Assembly: GCF_030272615.1 (NCBI RefSeq)
Contig: NC_081406.1
Location: forward strand, 168,350,361-168,414,360
DNA: 64,000 nt
From: Cryptomeria japonica
Lineage: Eukaryota; Streptophyta; Pinopsida; Cupressales; Cupressaceae
Direction of reading: 5' to 3'
The notes beneath the pieces are model-generated. The model saw only the letters and a list, made by a program, of their open reading frames with translations. It had not been told where the DNA came from and searched no databases. This document shows, piece after piece, positions 47,033 to 61,431 of the stretch (the first letter of the stretch is position 1; every line of letters begins with the position of its first letter). The position numbers were made by a program, and so were the translations under genes.

Positions 47033-48485
47033 TGTCAAAAATTGTATACCCCTTTGTAATTTGACCTACATCTTATGCAATCACTTTGGTGTCCATTCCC
47101 TTAGCACTTGAGTAGGCTCACTTAGCCCTTGCATCAGACTTTTCCCTCTTAAGATACTCAAGACCCCCTTTTCAGTATCTCCCTCATGGCATCGGTCTTG
47201 TTATCCATGTGTCTCCCTTGTCTCTTATTATTTTTAAGAATGATTCGTTTGGACAATAGAGCCTCGTGGGAACATCCACGTGTCGTGCATTCCTCCTATG
47301 ACATCTTAATGTTTGAATGATGGTTTTGAGGATGCCTTTCCACTTATTACTTGCAGATGCCGATGAAAATAACCTCAAATCTTTCAAATGACTCGCCAAC
47401 CATCTTTTCCCTCCTCCTCTCTCTCTTTTAAATCTCTTTTCTCGCCATTCAGGCTCTCTTGGTTATTCAACCTCTCTAAGACTCTCTTAGACTTTCTTGG
47501 TCTCTCTCTCAGCTCTCACAACTTTCTCTTGTGCTTTCCCTTGCTACAACACTCTCAAGCTCTCACAATAATATTTTGTAACTCTTTTGGATTTCTCAAG
47601 CCTCTTTGGTAATATCTTTCTATCTATCTATTTATCCTATCTTTGAGCATCTTGGGATTCATCACATCCCTCTTCTATCATTTATTATTTATCTTATCTT
47701 ACATTTATCTTTTATACTATCAATCTATCTAGCTGTCTGTGGAGGTAGAAACACCAAAATGGGGATTTGACTGAGGCAAGTCCCCAAGTAGCCCCAAACA
47801 TTTTTCCTTTCTAGTGTGTGTGTAGGTTGCATTATAAAAGACCTATTTGGTTGGAGGCTTCATATCATGGACTGGCTGTGAGATTATCTTCTTCCTTTCC
47901 TTTGTGGCTTTCATTTCATTTATATAATCGTTTTACCTTCTTTTATGTACATTTATCACATTTAAATTAATTTAGAATACATATCTATTACATTTTGCCC
48001 TTCTATGTGAACTTTGTATTATATCCATACAGGACACTAGCGCATCGCGTTGTTGTTCATAATTTGTGCACACGTCCTTGTGCAAAGAGATATCAAAGGA
48101 CACACATAGAGATACTACATCTTGAGTGGAGAGGTCAGTTAGTGAATCTTTGAGAGGTTGTTATCCACCCGTCGGAGAGGTTCATTTCCCCCCCTCTACA
48201 GAGAGATTGTATGTTTTTTCTCTTCGTGTATGGATTTTTTGTGGAAATAATGTGAATCAAAGGAGTGGGTTGATTAATGGTCTTGTCTACCTTGAGTTTC
48301 CATTGACACATATCAAGTTCCAAAAGCACTATAGTTGAAGTAGATGGAAGTATCAGTGGACTTTGACCATGTATCCAACCTAGTGGAACTAGGTATTGTG
48401 ATTTATTACTTAGTTGAAATAAACAAATTAACTCATTTTATTATATTTTACATGGTTTTAAGAATTAATTTATCATTCAATAAAA
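47033..48485 (+). mobile_element. Probable insertion in the copy 2 intron
   Basis: A 1,453-base block flanked on both sides by TGTAG (47028-47032, 48486-48490). It begins TGTCAAAAATTG, an LTR-like TG start, but ends CAATAAAA rather than CA. It includes a CT-rich stretch (47400-47600) and GCATTATAAAAGAC (about 47830), a possible TATA box. A partial LTR element is the best guess; its type is not established. Confidence 0.4.
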
Positions 48486-48490
48486 TGTAG

Positions 48491-48800
48491 GTCATGTGTA
48501 TACAATTATTCCTAATAAGAGCAATGAAGAAGGAACAAATTAATTTTTGTGTCATTGTATTGAGGCAAAAATAAATTGACTATCAAAATCATTGATAGAG
48601 AGGGTATTGAGTACCCAATAGGGTCTATTGTTGTCATGGGAATATGGGTTAGAAGGTACCCTATCAATAAATTAGATGTTTAATTGTTCATGACTTCGAC
48701 ACACACGGGCATATTCTTCATTACTCTAAGCTTGTTGGTGCAACAAATATTCAATTGATTAAAAATTATGCTAAACCGCTTAATAAGAATTTATAAAAAG
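48491..48800 (+). pseudogene. Unrecognised gene family, copy 2, 3' exon
   Basis: Begins after the acceptor AATGTAG and reads in phase 1 GHVYTIIPNKSNEEGTN, then IIDREGIEYPIGSIVVMGIW with VRRYPIN (about 48590-48665), and RCLIVHDFDTHGHILHYSKL with VGATNIQLIKNYAKPLNKNL (48676-48797). It matches the copy 1 exon at 17050-18486 in order, intron phase and key residues (G-x-VY at the start, YPIG-x-x-VV-x-G in the middle, DFDTHGHI against EDYESHKNI). Stops and one frame change are present. Confidence 0.5.
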
Positions 48801-49039
48801 TTCACAAAATTGCCCATGAGGCAAGAATTGACACAATAAGGGTTAGAGATGATCCACAAGGTTCATTATATTGAAAATGGACCAACCACAATTATTCAAT
48901 ATGTTGAAGTATTATAATGAAGATTGATTCTATCAAAGGGTAGAATAATATTGTAAATTTTGTATATATCATTGGTTTATTGACCTATCATCTATTCATT
49001 GTGCGAATCATTGTAAATTTATTTATTTTTCATAAACAT

Positions 49040-49210
49040 AAATGACCATAAACTAGTTTGTACCTATTTAGAGGCATAATTTTGTATATATAAATGACCA
49101 TGAGCTGATTTGTACATATTCAAAGGCCAAAATCCATATATATAAACAACCATGAGTTCATTTCTACCTACGTAGAGGATAAAAATTGTTTATATAAACA
49201 ACCATTTGAT
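49040..49210. repeat. 52-bp tandem repeat
   Basis: Units begin AAA(T/C)(G/A)ACCAT at 49040, 49092, 49144 and 49196, an exact 52-base period over three full units and part of a fourth. Unit pattern: AAATGACCATGAG, TTTGTACCTATT, AGAGGC, TTGTATATAT. Confidence 0.8.
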
Positions 49211-49469
49211 TATAAACACATAAAATAAATTTTGTGATAATTTTGTATCTATGATTCTATTTAAAACTTTCTATGACTGTACAATTATTTTGTCAATTTG
49301 TAATTCATGTGCAAATTAATTAGTTTTTATGTAATTCTCAAAGTAAATAATATATAGACTAACAAATCTTATGCATATGACCTACTTATGTATGTTCATG
49401 GATGTCATTTGTATGTGTAATGCTGATTATGATAAAAACATACATAGACTAAAATATCTTATGTTTACA

Positions 49470-49697
49470 TTCATTAAAGTCATCCTTAGTTCACTAGGAA
49501 TGGCCTAAACATGTTAGGCCTATCCAAGGTTCATTAGGGTTATCCTAGGTTCATTAGGAGTGTCCTAGATTCATTAGGGTTGACCTAGGTTTATTAAGGT
49601 TGACCTAGGTTTACTAGGGTTGTCCTAGGTTCATTAAGGTTTGCCTATTTTCATTTTGACTATCCTAGGTTCATTAGGACTGTCCCATTTTCATGAA
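49470..49697. repeat. About 20-bp minisatellite
   Basis: About eleven imperfect copies of TTCATTAGGGTTGTCCTAGG, varying as TTCATTAGGAGTGTCCTAGA, TTTATTAAGGTTGACCTAGG and similar. Confidence 0.85.
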
Positions 49698-52388
49698 TAT
49701 TACTTGTCAACCTAAAATAGAAGAAGAGTTGTAGAATTGACATCATCATGCAGTTAGTTTGTGAGAGATAGGATGTGAAGCATGACCAGGCCTAGCGTAT
49801 ATGTGCCCACTTGGATGTGTTAATGCTGATGGTTCATGCCCACAATGAACAAAACAAAAATTAGGCTACCTTGCAACTTTTTATTGCATGCATCTGACAT
49901 TTTTTGCATGAACAAAAAATTTGCAGCCCTAGGAAATTAAGTCCAATTCTTAAAAAAATGAGGGGTGAAAGCATAGTGCTATGTCACACTTTTGGCTAAG
50001 TGCAAGTGAAAAAAAATCATACTCACTTGAGTAGGACTCGATCGAGTTTGTGTGGCACCACATGGTGCCTACATGGTGGACAGGTGGCGGGGTACACTCG
50101 GTCGAGTAGTACTCAACCCTACATATACCCGCTGACTGCAGTTGGCCCCCCATTTCTACAATCCTAAATAGCTGGAGCGGGAGGGGGGCTAAGAAGCCTA
50201 TCGGCCCAGCAATATAGGGCCGAAAGGCTTTTTTTCTTTTTACATTTTTTCTTTTATTTTTAATTGTTTTAATAATTTATATGTATAGATTTTTAATTTT
50301 TTAATTGTTTTAATAATAATATATGTATATATATTGTTTTAAATTTTTTAAATAAAGGTTGGAGGGATTTCAAAAGCATCTTTCACCAATAGTAAATACA
50401 TTCAATGATTTTAAATGGCTCAATCAATGTATCCTCAAATAGAAAATGCAACCAAAAAAACATATAATTACAAACAATATAAGAGAATATAATTTACAAA
50501 CAATCTCTCTAATTACATTTATGCATCCATGTATATCTTCCAAGAGTTTAGGAGATCTTTTAGTTTCACGGAGTACCAAAGAATATCATATTTAATAAAG
50601 GTAAGTTTGATAAGATCATATTTGAGACACCTGGATAATGTCAAGGTTTTGGAAAAACATACATATAATTGGGAAGTAAATTGGACTATAGATCAACCCA
50701 TCACCTTAAGATTGATCAACAAAAAGAGAGTGAACCAAATTCTTGAGGACTTGTGGACAAAAATATGTGAACTTTCTTACCATTAATTGAGTTTGTATAT
50801 GATAACACTAACCATAAACACACTTCTCATTTCTTTATTGGAGGTTTGTAAGCTCACATATTGTATGCTTAGCAAATAGGCTCAGACATGATAGTTGTGG
50901 ATCCAAATGAACTAGGAAAGATGAAAGACCAAACTTAGATTGATTAGCAATTGGGAAATGTAGTGGATTTTTAGAAAATTTATAAATGACAAAAATGTAT
51001 ACATCAAAATAGTCAATGTATCAGAGAGAGTGTTTCTAACAAATTAGCCACTAACAAGCTTGATTAATTTTTGTCTTCCAAACTTGCATATCACTTTGTG
51101 GAACCTTTTGAGATCCTAGAACCCTTTGGTGCAATAACTACCATCTAATGAACTTCATCATTTCAACTTCTAATTATAACTTCAGTTATTTAAGTCTTGG
51201 CTCCATATATCCCCTACTTCTCTCAAGTTCTACCCCCAAATCATGATTCTAAATGTTGGTTCCCTCCCATTAATCATTATTTTGATTAAAATTCTTAGAA
51301 CATTTTAATAGCTTCATTGACATTTCTTAAATGTTTTTGGTCCTTTGATCTTTGGTTCAATCCTTTTGTGTGAGTTTGATTTTGTTTGTCATATTACCAT
51401 AATTTTGGGAGTAGGCTAGTGGGTTGATTGGATAACTATAAGGTAATGGGCTAGAAAATAGGATTTTTTTTTAACAAATATCCTAAAGGGGAGAATTTTC
51501 TATAGTTGGGGTAAAGATTTGAAGCACTTATAGATAGAATATTAACATGGTGTAAAAATGTGAAATGTAAAATTTTATATCTAGTTTTAAAATGTGTTTT
51601 TTTGTTCTAATACTTAAATGATAATCTAAGGTATTTAGGTAAAAGAAATAAAAATGTGATATTTTTTGAAAATTACATCAAAGAGAAACACATGCATGTG
51701 GTCACTACATAAAAAGTAGTAATTTATAAAAGTATTCTTCAAAATTATTGTGTAGATATTATGCAGAAACATCTCAATGTAGCTTATCATATTTCACCAC
51801 ATAACATCACTTTGGATTTTGATAGTGAATAAAAGTTTAACAATAACTCATACAAATTAAATCCAAAGATCAAGAGTTTTGTATCAAATTGTGAAAAGTT
51901 AAACTAGATTAACTAGATTACATTATACACTAATAAATTTTCTTATAAAAGAAAAATGAAAACCCTAGATAAAGTAAAAGGAACCTAATTAATGATTTAT
52001 TAATAAATTAGGTGATTGTCTATTTAACTCCAACATTATATACCTATTACGGAATTTTATATTTGAAGTACAATTATGCTAGAATGATTATTCTTATTGA
52101 TATTTGGCATAACTTTTTAGTTTAATAAAATGATCATAATCATTATCTATAATGGTGTAGTCGCATATGCATATTATAATTTTTATGTTAAATAAGTTCA
52201 TGTGTATGCTCATGTAATTTGTTTTCCAATGTAATCTTTAAGTTTCAATGTCTATAGGTAACAATTCATTTGATTCGTTTTGTTTAAAATGTTTAACTCG
52301 AGCATATTTGTACAATGTTTCATCTTGTTTGTGGCATACATTGTATATGAACTTGTTTTTAATTCAATTTAATGTATAGATGCAAATT
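49698..52388. other. Intergenic AT-rich sequence
   Basis: No supported gene. At 50020-50125 a pair of near-inverted blocks, GAGTAGGACTCGATCGAGT and ACTCGGTCGAGTAGTACTC, flank CACCACATGGTGCC and could form a hairpin. Short open frames (for example 50529-50786) have no recognised motif or repeat support. Confidence 0.4.
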
Positions 52389-52406
52389 CACACACACACA
52401 CACACA
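52389..52406. repeat. (AC)n microsatellite
   Basis: Nine or so CA dinucleotides about 35 bases upstream of the ATG of the three-exon pseudogene. Confidence 0.85.
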
Positions 52407-52439
52407 AAAATATTCATACATTTCACATCACATCTAGAT

Positions 52440-54059
52440 ATGGCTTCTAGTGGTTCATGACATTTTTGTTTCGAGCAGAGTGTGCATCCTGATCTTCAGC
52501 AAACTTCATGCAGGTCTGAGACTCCTGAGAATTCAGAGATTTCTCATACTCAGACTATTTTTAGAATGCAGTCCTCTCTAGCACAATTACAGTGGACTTT
52601 AAATAACACTCCTGTGTTGGCCAATAGGGATAAATTAAAACATATTAGAGATGAGATGATGCGTATGATTGAGCTTTCTCAATCATAAAACCCATATGAC
52701 CCTCACATTAAGCATTTTTATTGGACTTTATCTCACACTGTCTATGGAATAGATAAATGAAAAACAATAGATAGAGATGTTTCTATAGGGAATGTGAAAT
52801 TCATGTTCTCATTTTACATGGAAATGGTTGTGGTTAGAGGATATCAGGTCACTAGATGTGAGGATCCTATTGTCGCACCATTCATATATCCTATATGGTT
52901 GGTGACACATCACAGGTGGCCGCAGAATGATGAGCTACCGCAATATTTTTGCAAACAATTGTATGCAAATTTTTATCTAGGATATAATATTGATTACATA
53001 GACTTTCCACGATATGTTGGGCAGGGTAGGGCTAGATTTGCAAAGAGATTTAGATACCATGATACACAACCCCCTAGTAAGAGGGAAATGGTGGGCCAGA
53101 ACCTTTCGATTTTTCCGAAAGGTTTGGATTTGGTCACAGATAGTGTTGGTGATATGGTAGCTAAGGAGGCATGCGTTGGCATGTATTCTAGCATTGCCAG
53201 CATTGCTACTCAGGTTTATGAGATGAATTTTGATTGCGTGGGGAGATATATGTTGTGTTCTCATAGTGCCCCTATTGTTGATGAGATGGATCCATTTTAT
53301 GACCCATATATTCGTTATGAGCTATAGTTGCCTACAAAGATCGCATGTTTATGGGAGGATCATCTACTCTAGATGAGATCCTATTTAGTGAGTGATCTTG
53401 TGGATTCTTATCAAGATTTATCTACATTACATGGGATCAATCCTCAGCAGTTGTCTGAGTTCATTGGATGAGTACTTCAGAGATCCTTGACTAGTACCAA
53501 CCATGGTGGAGGAGATTCAGAGCTTGGTAGTTCCAGGTAGGAGGATATTTCGATACCTCCTACAACTCCTGAGACTACAGTACATCCTATACCACAAACT
53601 CCAAGAGTTTGGTGATGAGGTTTTTCATCTCTTCTTACGGATGAGTTTATTGATCTAGATGTTGTGTCATTACACTCTTTGGAGATATTTGGCATCAGAT
53701 GTGCATTCAAGGAGATGAATAAGGTAAGAAACCAAAATTTGATTTTAACATAGTTGCATATATAAAGTTTCTATGTATTCACTACCACTGATATATTTTT
53801 TTAATTTTGAATATATATTACAAGAGATTATGATGGACGCGAGATATGGAGATTTGCAGGCACCTGGTGATCCTATTCATCAGGATACATAGGTAAATTT
53901 ATATTTAAATTTAAATTTGAATAGATGTGTCTTATTTTTTTCCTATTCATCAAGATCCACTATATATCTAATTTTTTTAACATGGAAATTGTGTACACAA
54001 TGTAGGCCCCTAGAGTAGGCAACGGATTAGATCAGGGATTGGGACAGGGCGCAACATAG
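52440..54059 (+). pseudogene. Three-exon coding sequence of unknown family, stops but no frameshift
   Basis: Exon 1 52440-53723 (428 codons, from MASSGS), intron GTAAGA...TACAAGAG, exon 2 53827-53892, intron GTAAAT...ATGTAG, exon 3 54006-54059 ending APRVGNGLDQGLGQGAT and TAG. All joins are phase 0. Visible segments: TLNNTPVLANRDKLKHIRDE, NVKFMFSFYMEMVVVRGYQV, FIYPIWLVTHHRWPQNDELP, NIDYIDFPRYVGQGRARFAK, ACVGMYSSIASIATQVYEMN, LCSHSAPIVDEMDPFYDPYI, LLTDEFIDLDVVSLHSLEIF. No signal peptide or membrane segment is evident. Ten in-frame stops (TGA 52458, TAA 52686, TGA 52758, TAG 53325, TAG 53370, TGA 53469, TAG 53538, TGA 53613, TGA 53616, TAG 53890) are all one C-to-T or G-to-A step from sense codons. 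I do not recognise the family; it may be part of a transposable element. Confidence 0.6.
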
Positions 54060-56001
54060 CTCATTATATTGTCATATACATGCTTGCTTCTTTTATTATG
54101 TATATCTGATATTTATATCATACATGTTGTGGACATTTGTATTATACATGTTGTGAACATCATATTTCTATTATGCACTCGATTTCTATTATACACATTG
54201 TGGACATTTAGATACTATACATGAATGATGGATATTGCATTTTTAGCCTTATTTTAGACATTATACCTAGACATTTCATACATGTTACATGTTTATCTAG
54301 GCATTTCATGTGTTACATGATTATATCTACATTTCATGTGTTGTACATGTTTATTTTATGTGTTACAATGAGCTCTCACTCTGAATTAGGTGCACACTCT
54401 CACTCTCCTAATTTAGCAACACCTTTCCTTAATATTTATAATTTATTATTTAGTGCATAATTTAGTCAAAAAAGGATGTCATAAGGGGATCATAATATGT
54501 GCTAAATTAGTATTCAATTTCTTCGAAGTCATTATTATTGAATTTGTCTACTTAGTTGTGTTACATGTTTATTTTATGTGTTACAATGTTCAACTTTCAT
54601 GTGTTACATTTCATTTAGATTGATATGCAAATCATTTCTACATTTCACTTAGATTGATATGCAAATGATATATACTAGGTTTTATGGTTGGTATTGGTAT
54701 TCGTATTTATATAGGTTTATGGATCATTTTAGTAGGTTGTGGAAATATGATTAACAATATTACATGTTGTGTTTGTTGTAACACTTACTTTAATGGTGAT
54801 GACCACAAGAAGTATGGGATGCTTGCTTTTCTTCACAACTAGTATTGAACTAAGAGCTAAGTTTGATATTAATCTAGAGTTTAATATTATTTAAGACTAC
54901 ATCCTAGGACTATACCTAAATTTTCTTATGAGGATGTCTTAAGGGGATGTCAATGAAAAATCAAAATGCATTTTATAAATCAAGTAATATAAATAATCAC
55001 TAATAAATATGAATAATACAATTATGACCAGTGCCTTATTCTTAATCAAGAACTATAAATAATTACTAATAATTTCTTAATCAAGCAATATAAATAATTA
55101 CTATTAATCTAATTCAAGTAATATAAATAATCACTAATAATCTAATGTAACAAAAGAAAGGAATTTACATTTGTGTGAACTCATGAAAAATCAAATAACA
55201 ATGTGTTGGTAAACAAATTTGTCCCTTTCCTGAAGTTGTAATATTTGTTCTCTCTGAATAGAAATATAACTCTTGTACACCCCTTTATGAAAGGAAACAA
55301 ATTACCAACAGTTAGATGAATTAATTAAAATCCATCTTCTACATTAGAGGGCGGCTCCCCATGTGATTTGCAATGAATTTAATACAAAAATGAAATGTTG
55401 ACACTTTTTACCAGAAAGCGTGGAAACGCTTTAACATTCATCCATCAACACAAAAGAATGCCTTCAAACTGAAAGAAAGAAAATATTATGAAGATTAAAT
55501 AAGAGCTCACAGAACGAATCACACACATGTTCACTTCATAAATTCAGAACATAGAAAATGCACAACAATATTGATGTCTAATCGATACTCTCTCATGCCT
55601 CACAGGACAAGGGGGATTAGCACAACTCAATCCATAATGAATCTGCTAACAATTAATGGTAACCATGAATTCAGAAAAAAGATAGGAATAACTGATCATA
55701 AAATGATATCATGCCCATAGCAGATTTCTCAATAAAGACTGCTAATATTTAAACACACAGATCACCATAACATTTTATTGACAAATCAGTCATTCCAGTT
55801 TAAAGAAATTCATAAAAAATGGATATTGTCTGTTGCTCAAAAAATCACAGTTTTTCAGACCTTAACATAAACAAGCTTTCCAGCTTAAGTAGCCTCCAGG
55901 CTCATAGCTTTTACATAACAAATTTAAACTTTACTTTAACCAAAGGTTAAAGAAATAGTTTGCTACAACAAGAAAGAAAAACTAAAACAACAACCAGTAT
56001 G
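54060..56001. other. AT-rich spacer, possible 3' LTR of gypsy 3
   Basis: No gene seen. 54100-54360 has repeated ATACATGTTGTGGACAT and TTTCATGTGTTACATG phrases. GGATGTCATAAGGGGAT (about 54475) and GGATGTCTTAAGGGGATGTC (about 54932) are similar. The 3' LTR of gypsy 3 should lie somewhere here, but I could not fix its ends. Confidence 0.3.
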
Positions 56002-56887
56002 AGGCTGACAACTCATTCTTGGATTAATCATGATTCATCTATGGCAGAAGAAGTTATTGATCTATCCTTCTTTGCCGCAGAATCATGCATTCCAAGCCAT
56101 TCCAAGTGTGATGCTAAGATGCTTAGGATGACCTGATAATAAGGAAGTCTGATGTGCTGAATTCTTTGCTTCCACACCTCCTTGTCCATGTTCACTTGTG
56201 CCACCCTTGCCTTGTGTGCCTCTAAATGATCAAAATAGACCGTGAGCATTGATTAGATCCTAAACACCTTTGAGAAGTCATTTGTGGTCAAGGATTTTGT
56301 CATATGGATGGATTGTACTCTTTCCTAAAAGATTTTGGTCATATCTATGGCTGCTTCAACTGTCTTAGCATCATCTTTCATGAGTTGGATGTCAATGCAC
56401 TTGAGATCCTTCTGCATTGTATAAATTAAGTCTGTCAATCCTCTAGGCTGACAACTCATTCTTGGATTAATCATGATTCATCTATGGCAGAAGAAGTTAC
56501 TGATCTATCCTTCTTTGCCGCAAAATCATGCATTCCAAGCCATTCCAAGTGTGATGCTGAGATGCTTAGGATGACCTGATAATAAGGAAGTTTGATGTGC
56601 TGAATTCTTTGCTTCCACACCTCCTTGTCCATGTTCACTTGTGCCACCCTTGCCTTGTGTGCCTCCAAATGATCAAAATAGACTGTGAGCATTGATTAGA
56701 TCCTAAACACCTTTGAGAAGTCATTTGTGGTCAAGGATTTTGTCATATGGATGGATTGTACTCTTTCCTAAAAGATTTTGGTCATATCTATGGCTGCTTC
56801 AACTGTCTTAGCATCATCTTTCATGAGTTGGATGTCAATGCACTTGAGATCCTTCTGCATTGTATCAATTAAGTCTGTCAATCCTCT
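56002..56887 (-). repeat. 443-bp tandem duplication at the end of the gypsy 3 extra ORF
   Basis: 56002-56444 and 56445-56887 are near-identical direct copies (exact 443-base offset). Each contains the last codons of the ORF (MLTVYFDHLEAHKARVAQVN ... SSAIDES, stop at 56471 and again at 56028). Only a handful of substitutions separate them, so the duplication is recent relative to the element. Confidence 0.9.
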
Positions 56888-58205
56888 AAGCAGTTTAGTG
56901 GACTCTTCATGGCCTTGTTTAATGATTGAGTTACACCACTCCACATTCTTCTTTGATACATATAATATATTATCATCCAAAATTTCTACTAGTTTTTCGG
57001 CTAAGAACTTCATCACTCCATATTTCTGTATGTCGTTCATTTGTGCAAGGACTGCCACCCATTTGATCCTTTCATTCTCCCAATACACAACCTCTAGCTC
57101 CAATTCCATGCTGATAGTCTCGACATCCTTATAAACCTTCACCAGATTGACGATGTAGTCTGCTCCCTATTACATTATAAGATCCAACCATTTATTGAAA
57201 ATCTCCGTGACTATTCTGTTCCTTTGAACTTGGTCCAACATTTTCTAATTGGCTGAAGATTTGGGATCAAATGATACTAGTATCTACGACAAAGGTTGGG
57301 GATTTGGATTATGGATGACATTGATATACTCAGCCATCTGAGTGATGACTTGCTTCAATTCCCTTTTATCTTTCTAATCTTTCCATGTTCTATAAATTAT
57401 CCTTTTTGTGGATTACTCCAAATGCTTAACATCTACGACACACGAAGCAACTCCCAGATCTATCTTTTCAACTGTAAAGTCCTCCTTAGTAGATTTGTCT
57501 GCATCTCTCTTTGGAATTGGTTTGGCTATCTCAACCGTCTAGTGACATGTCGCTTCATCCACTTCAAGCATTATCTGCGTCTTGAGTTTTTTTGGCTTTG
57601 ATGCCTTTCCCAAACATTTGTTGACCATCTCTTCCATAGGGATTATAATCGACACTACATTTTGTTTCTTTCCAACAACAACTTCCAACCATTGTGGTGT
57701 GTTGACATGCTCTTTAGGTGGAGGAGTTGTCTATATATCCAATGAATTGATAATAACCAGGTCATTCATGGGGTCTTTCTTTCTCTCCTCTTCTTTACCC
57801 ATGTCCATTTCCTGCATCACAGGTTCATCCAAATTCTATTGATCCATTGTTGCCTCTATCTCTTCACCAGGGTCTAGGTCAACAACAGTCTTTTTCAAAA
57901 TGGGCTCTCTACTCTTTTTCTTACTTCTAGATCGAGTTACTCGAGTGGCTATGGAACCTGATGGTGACCTCTTTGATCTCCTAGGTTGGATTTTCTCAAT
58001 AATAGGCCTTTAAACACCCGTTACCACCATGAAAACTGGAAACCTTCTCAGGAAATCATAGCAGATTTTACCTTCGGCACCTCCAATTTGCTCAAGTATA
58101 GCAGCTGCAACCCTTACAAACTATGGAAATGAATTCATACATTCCTTTTGAACAGATGCAAAAAAATCAAGAAAGCCACACACGCTTCATAATGTTTCAC
58201 TTAAG
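56471..58205 (-). pseudogene. Extra ORF downstream of gypsy 3 integrase
   Basis: Minus-strand frame of about 575 codons with several stops. Order: GFLDFFASVQKECMNSFP, VRVAAAILEQIGGAEGKICY, DFLRRFPVFMVVTGV, a basic stretch PRRSKRSPSGSIATRVTRSR with SKKKSREPILKK (57900-58000) that looks like a nuclear localisation signal, an acidic EEIEATMDQ, then charged helical segments (MELELEVVYWENERIKWVAV, VEWCNSIIKQGHEESTKLLR, TMQKDLKCIDIQLMKDDAKT) likely to form coiled coil, and the tail MLTVYFDHLEAHKARVAQVN. It lies on the same strand as and beyond integrase, where some Ty3/gypsy groups carry an env-like or additional ORF. No transmembrane segment is obvious. Family not recognised. Confidence 0.55.
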
Positions 58206-58389
58206 TGTGCAAAGTAATAGTGAAATGACTAAAAATCTGACACCTTCTTAACTACCCATCACTTCCACACAAATAGTTGATGCACTCATGATTACTTTCC
58301 ATATCTTGAATTTTAAACTGTGGAATACTGGGAATATTCCTTCTTGCTGCGCCACTTTCATTATCAACAAAATCCTTAGAATCAGTTTT

Positions 58390-58830
58390 GAAGTGAACTT
58401 ATGAACCTTGAACCATTTCACAGATTTCAATGGTTCAAGTTCATTTAGGAAATACAACAATGAACAAGTGACACAAAACAATACTGAGAATGAGCAACAA
58501 AAATGATTATCAAGTAGGAGCCTTGAACCATTGAACCGCTTGAACCATTTGAAAATTGGTTCAAAGTTCAAGTTCAGAATCTGACTTAAAACATATAGAC
58601 ATCTACTCATTATACAATAATACGTTGCCGCGATGCACAAAATACATTTTGAACCTTGAACAAAAAAAAAAGGTTCACGGGTTCAAAGTTCAAAATGCAT
58701 AACAAGAACATGCTTTCTTTCATGAAGACAAAGACCACTAATGACTTTTTTTGTAAAACGCGCTTTGAACCTTGAACCTATTAAACTTGTTTTTTTTAGA
58801 AAGAGTTCAATGACTTAGGTTCAAAGACAA
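58390..58830. repeat. Dispersed TTGAACC/GGTTCAA motif cluster
   Basis: Between integrase and the extra ORF of gypsy 3, at least fifteen TTGAACC, GGTTCAA or GTTCAAG units occur in both orientations within about 440 bases, some adjacent (CCTTGAACCATTGAACCGCT). An open frame across it (58248-58640, minus) reflects the repeat and is not called as a gene. Confidence 0.7.
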
Positions 58831-59117
58831 AGGAGATCAAAGGATGCGATAGAAATAATGGCACAATAAGGCAACCCACAAGTATGAACATTCAAAATGG
58901 AAAATTGTAGGGGAGGCTAACATCTACTCTGACTGGGGACTAGGACTATGAAGGAACTAGATATGAACTCCAAAATCTCTTGTTTCGCAAGCAGACTTTA
59001 TTTTAAGACCCAAACAGAAACAAAAACAAAAAAGAAAAACACAACAACTAATCAAACCAAAACACAATATACAAAACCACAAGGGACTCTCATTTACAAT
59101 TGGTGTACTTTCAAATC

Positions 59118-61431
<2,314 letters not shown>

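Noticed and set aside
50020-50125. Miniature inverted-repeat transposon
   Set aside because: Near-inverted blocks are present but no target duplication or consistent ends were found.
52440-54059. Stops corrected by RNA editing, making a functional gene
   Set aside because: U-to-C editing of stops is known only from organelle transcripts of some plants; this is nuclear, transposon-rich DNA with plant-type introns. Methylation decay is simpler.
56778-57134. Plus-strand ORF (MVISMAASTVLASSFMSW...)
   Set aside because: Antisense shadow of the charged, helix-rich ORF on the minus strand.
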